NCBI GenBank assembly: GCA_910585035.1
Contig: CAJUEF010000015.1
Coordinates: forward strand, 23,980-37,588
Reading direction: 5' to 3'
From: an uncultured Christensenellaceae bacterium
GTDB lineage: Bacteria > Bacillota > Clostridia > Christensenellales > MGBC116941
DNA length: 13,609 nucleotides
Each line of letters opens with the position of its first letter. The first letter of the stretch is position 1. Shown here piece after piece: positions 13,002 through 13,609 of the stretch. The notes beneath the pieces were generated by a model, which saw only the letters and a list, made by a program, of their open reading frames with translations, did not search any database and was not told the DNA's origin. Both the position numbers and the translations under genes were made by a program.

Positions 13002-13066
13002 TATATCACCTCAAAAATATAATGACATTATTATAACATTTATATTTTTTTATTTATACAAACACA

Positions 13067-13087
13067 ATGATACCATAGTTGTATCAT
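13067..13087 (-). promoter_or_regulatory. Candidate operator upstream of the ribbon-helix-helix gene
   Basis: ATGATAC (13067-13073) and GTATCAT (13081-13087) form a perfect 7-base inverted repeat with a 7-base spacer. On the minus strand it lies 66 bases before the start, just upstream of a possible promoter (TTGTGT, 17 bases, TATAAA). The geometry suits binding of a dimeric ribbon-helix-helix repressor to its own promoter. The link is inferred. Confidence 0.45.
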
Positions 13088-13280
13088 AAACTATAAATTT
13101 GACTATTTAAGCCGATTATTATATTAAAATTATTTATAATAGTTTAAAATTTTTTCGTTTATACTAGTCAATTATTGTACATTGTGATAACAATTTAATA
13201 ACATCATGTTTGTAGAAATAATTAAAAAAATAATTATAATAAAAAATGTAAATAAAAACATAGTACAAAAGGGGGTGATA
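13088..13280. other. AT-rich spacer, nothing recognised
   Basis: About 190 bases of AT-rich DNA lie between the possible operator and the tandem repeat array. I see no gene, strong promoter or hairpin. Confidence 0.5.
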
Positions 13281-13519
13281 TTGGTATAAGTGGGCGGTAT
13301 ATCGGCATGACTGGGCATTAGATGTATAAGTGGGCGATATATTGGCATGAGTGGGCATTAGATGTATAAGTGGGCGATATATTGGCATGAGTGGGCATTT
13401 GATATATGAGTGAGCGATATATTGGCATGAGTGGGCATTTGATATATGAGTGGGCGATATATTAGCATGAATGGGTATTAGATGTACGAGTGGGCGATAT
13501 ATTAGCATGAATGGGCATT
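13281..13519. repeat. 40-bp tandem repeat array, six copies
   Basis: The 40-base unit starts at 13290, 13330, 13370, 13410, 13450 and 13490, with a short partial copy before the first; the last copy is cut short. The consensus opens GTGGGCGATATATTGGCATG and continues AGTGGGCATTAGATGTATAA. Each unit holds two GTGGGC blocks about 21 and 19 bases apart, so the array has an inner period near two helical turns. Copies 3 and 4 share a variant second half (TTTGATATATGA), which suggests duplication in blocks. There are no unique spacers, so it is not CRISPR. The unit length is not a multiple of three. It could be a minisatellite or a protein-binding array. Confidence 0.93.
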
Positions 13520-13559
13520 GGTGGGAAAGATTAATAAAAATAACTGATAGGTACATAAG

Positions 13560-13609
13560 GTTTTTCTTTTGTTACTTTTCTTTTTTTCTAAAAAGAAAAG
13601 TAAAAGAAA
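13560..13609. repeat. A/T-rich hairpin repeat, copy 2 (runs to window edge)
   Basis: TTACTTTTCTTTTT (13572-13585) pairs perfectly with AAAAAGAAAAGTAA (13590-13603) around TTCT. The left flank GTTTTTCTTTTGTTAC (13560-13575) is the reverse complement of the block at 12721-12737 except for one missing base. The two copies face each other across the small regulator gene and the tandem array. The element may extend past the window. Confidence 0.55.

Noticed and set aside
13281..13519. CRISPR array
   Set aside because: The repeats are directly adjacent with no unique spacers, and no cas gene is present.
13164..13556. 130-residue minus-strand reading frame across the tandem array
   Set aside because: The repeat unit is 40 bases, so each copy is read in a different frame. 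The start has no ribosome site, and the ends are AT-rich low-complexity sequence. It is open only because the repeat happens to lack stops on that strand.

Overview
This window looks like chromosomal DNA of a low-GC Firmicute of class Clostridia, probably an anaerobic gut-type lineage. The basis is AT-rich intergenic DNA, strong AGGAGG-type ribosome binding sites, GTG/TTG starts, short-loop intrinsic terminators, a G5/3D cell-wall protein next to rsmA, and an ATP-type PEP carboxykinase. The exact genus cannot be read from the sequence.

Layout. (1) 1-1143: the C-terminal two thirds of a CTP synthase (pyrG) and its terminator. The glutaminase domain lacks the catalytic cysteine. (2) 1144-1640: a 500-base AT-rich non-coding stretch with one good promoter and a twice-occurring motif. 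(3) 1641-7559: a compact phage-tail-like island, all on the plus strand. It holds a sigma-region-4-like late regulator, a terminator, a 28-residue membrane peptide, a Prp-type cysteine protease, a small charged protein, a tail-completion protein, the major tail tube protein, the tail assembly chaperone pair joined by a -1 frameshift, a tape measure protein and a distal tail protein, ending at a bidirectional terminator. The window shows no terminase, portal, capsid, integrase, endolysin, tail-associated lysin or receptor-binding gene. (4) 7610-8755, minus strand: an unrecognised protein with a proline/threonine-rich middle and a tryptophan-rich C-terminal domain. (5) 8882-12784: housekeeping genes, yabE-like (DUF348-G5-3D), rsmA (16S rRNA dimethyltransferase) and pckA. 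(6) 12785-13609: a small ribbon-helix-helix protein with a possible operator, a six-copy array of a 40-bp tandem repeat, and an inverted pair of A/T-rich hairpin repeats that bracket this cassette.

How the parts may work together. The tail island reads as one unit. The regulator is followed by a terminator, and the downstream operon encodes a non-contractile (siphovirus/TP901-1-like) tail tube, its length ruler, chaperones and tip. The Prp protease normally trims the N-terminal extension of ribosomal protein L27 at a LQxFA motif. Here it sits beside two proteins whose own N-termini carry LQLFS and LQLFA, and one of them is the tail tube subunit. This suggests a protease-gated assembly step in a headless, domesticated tail particle. 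Whether the island is functional or decaying cannot be settled from sequence alone.
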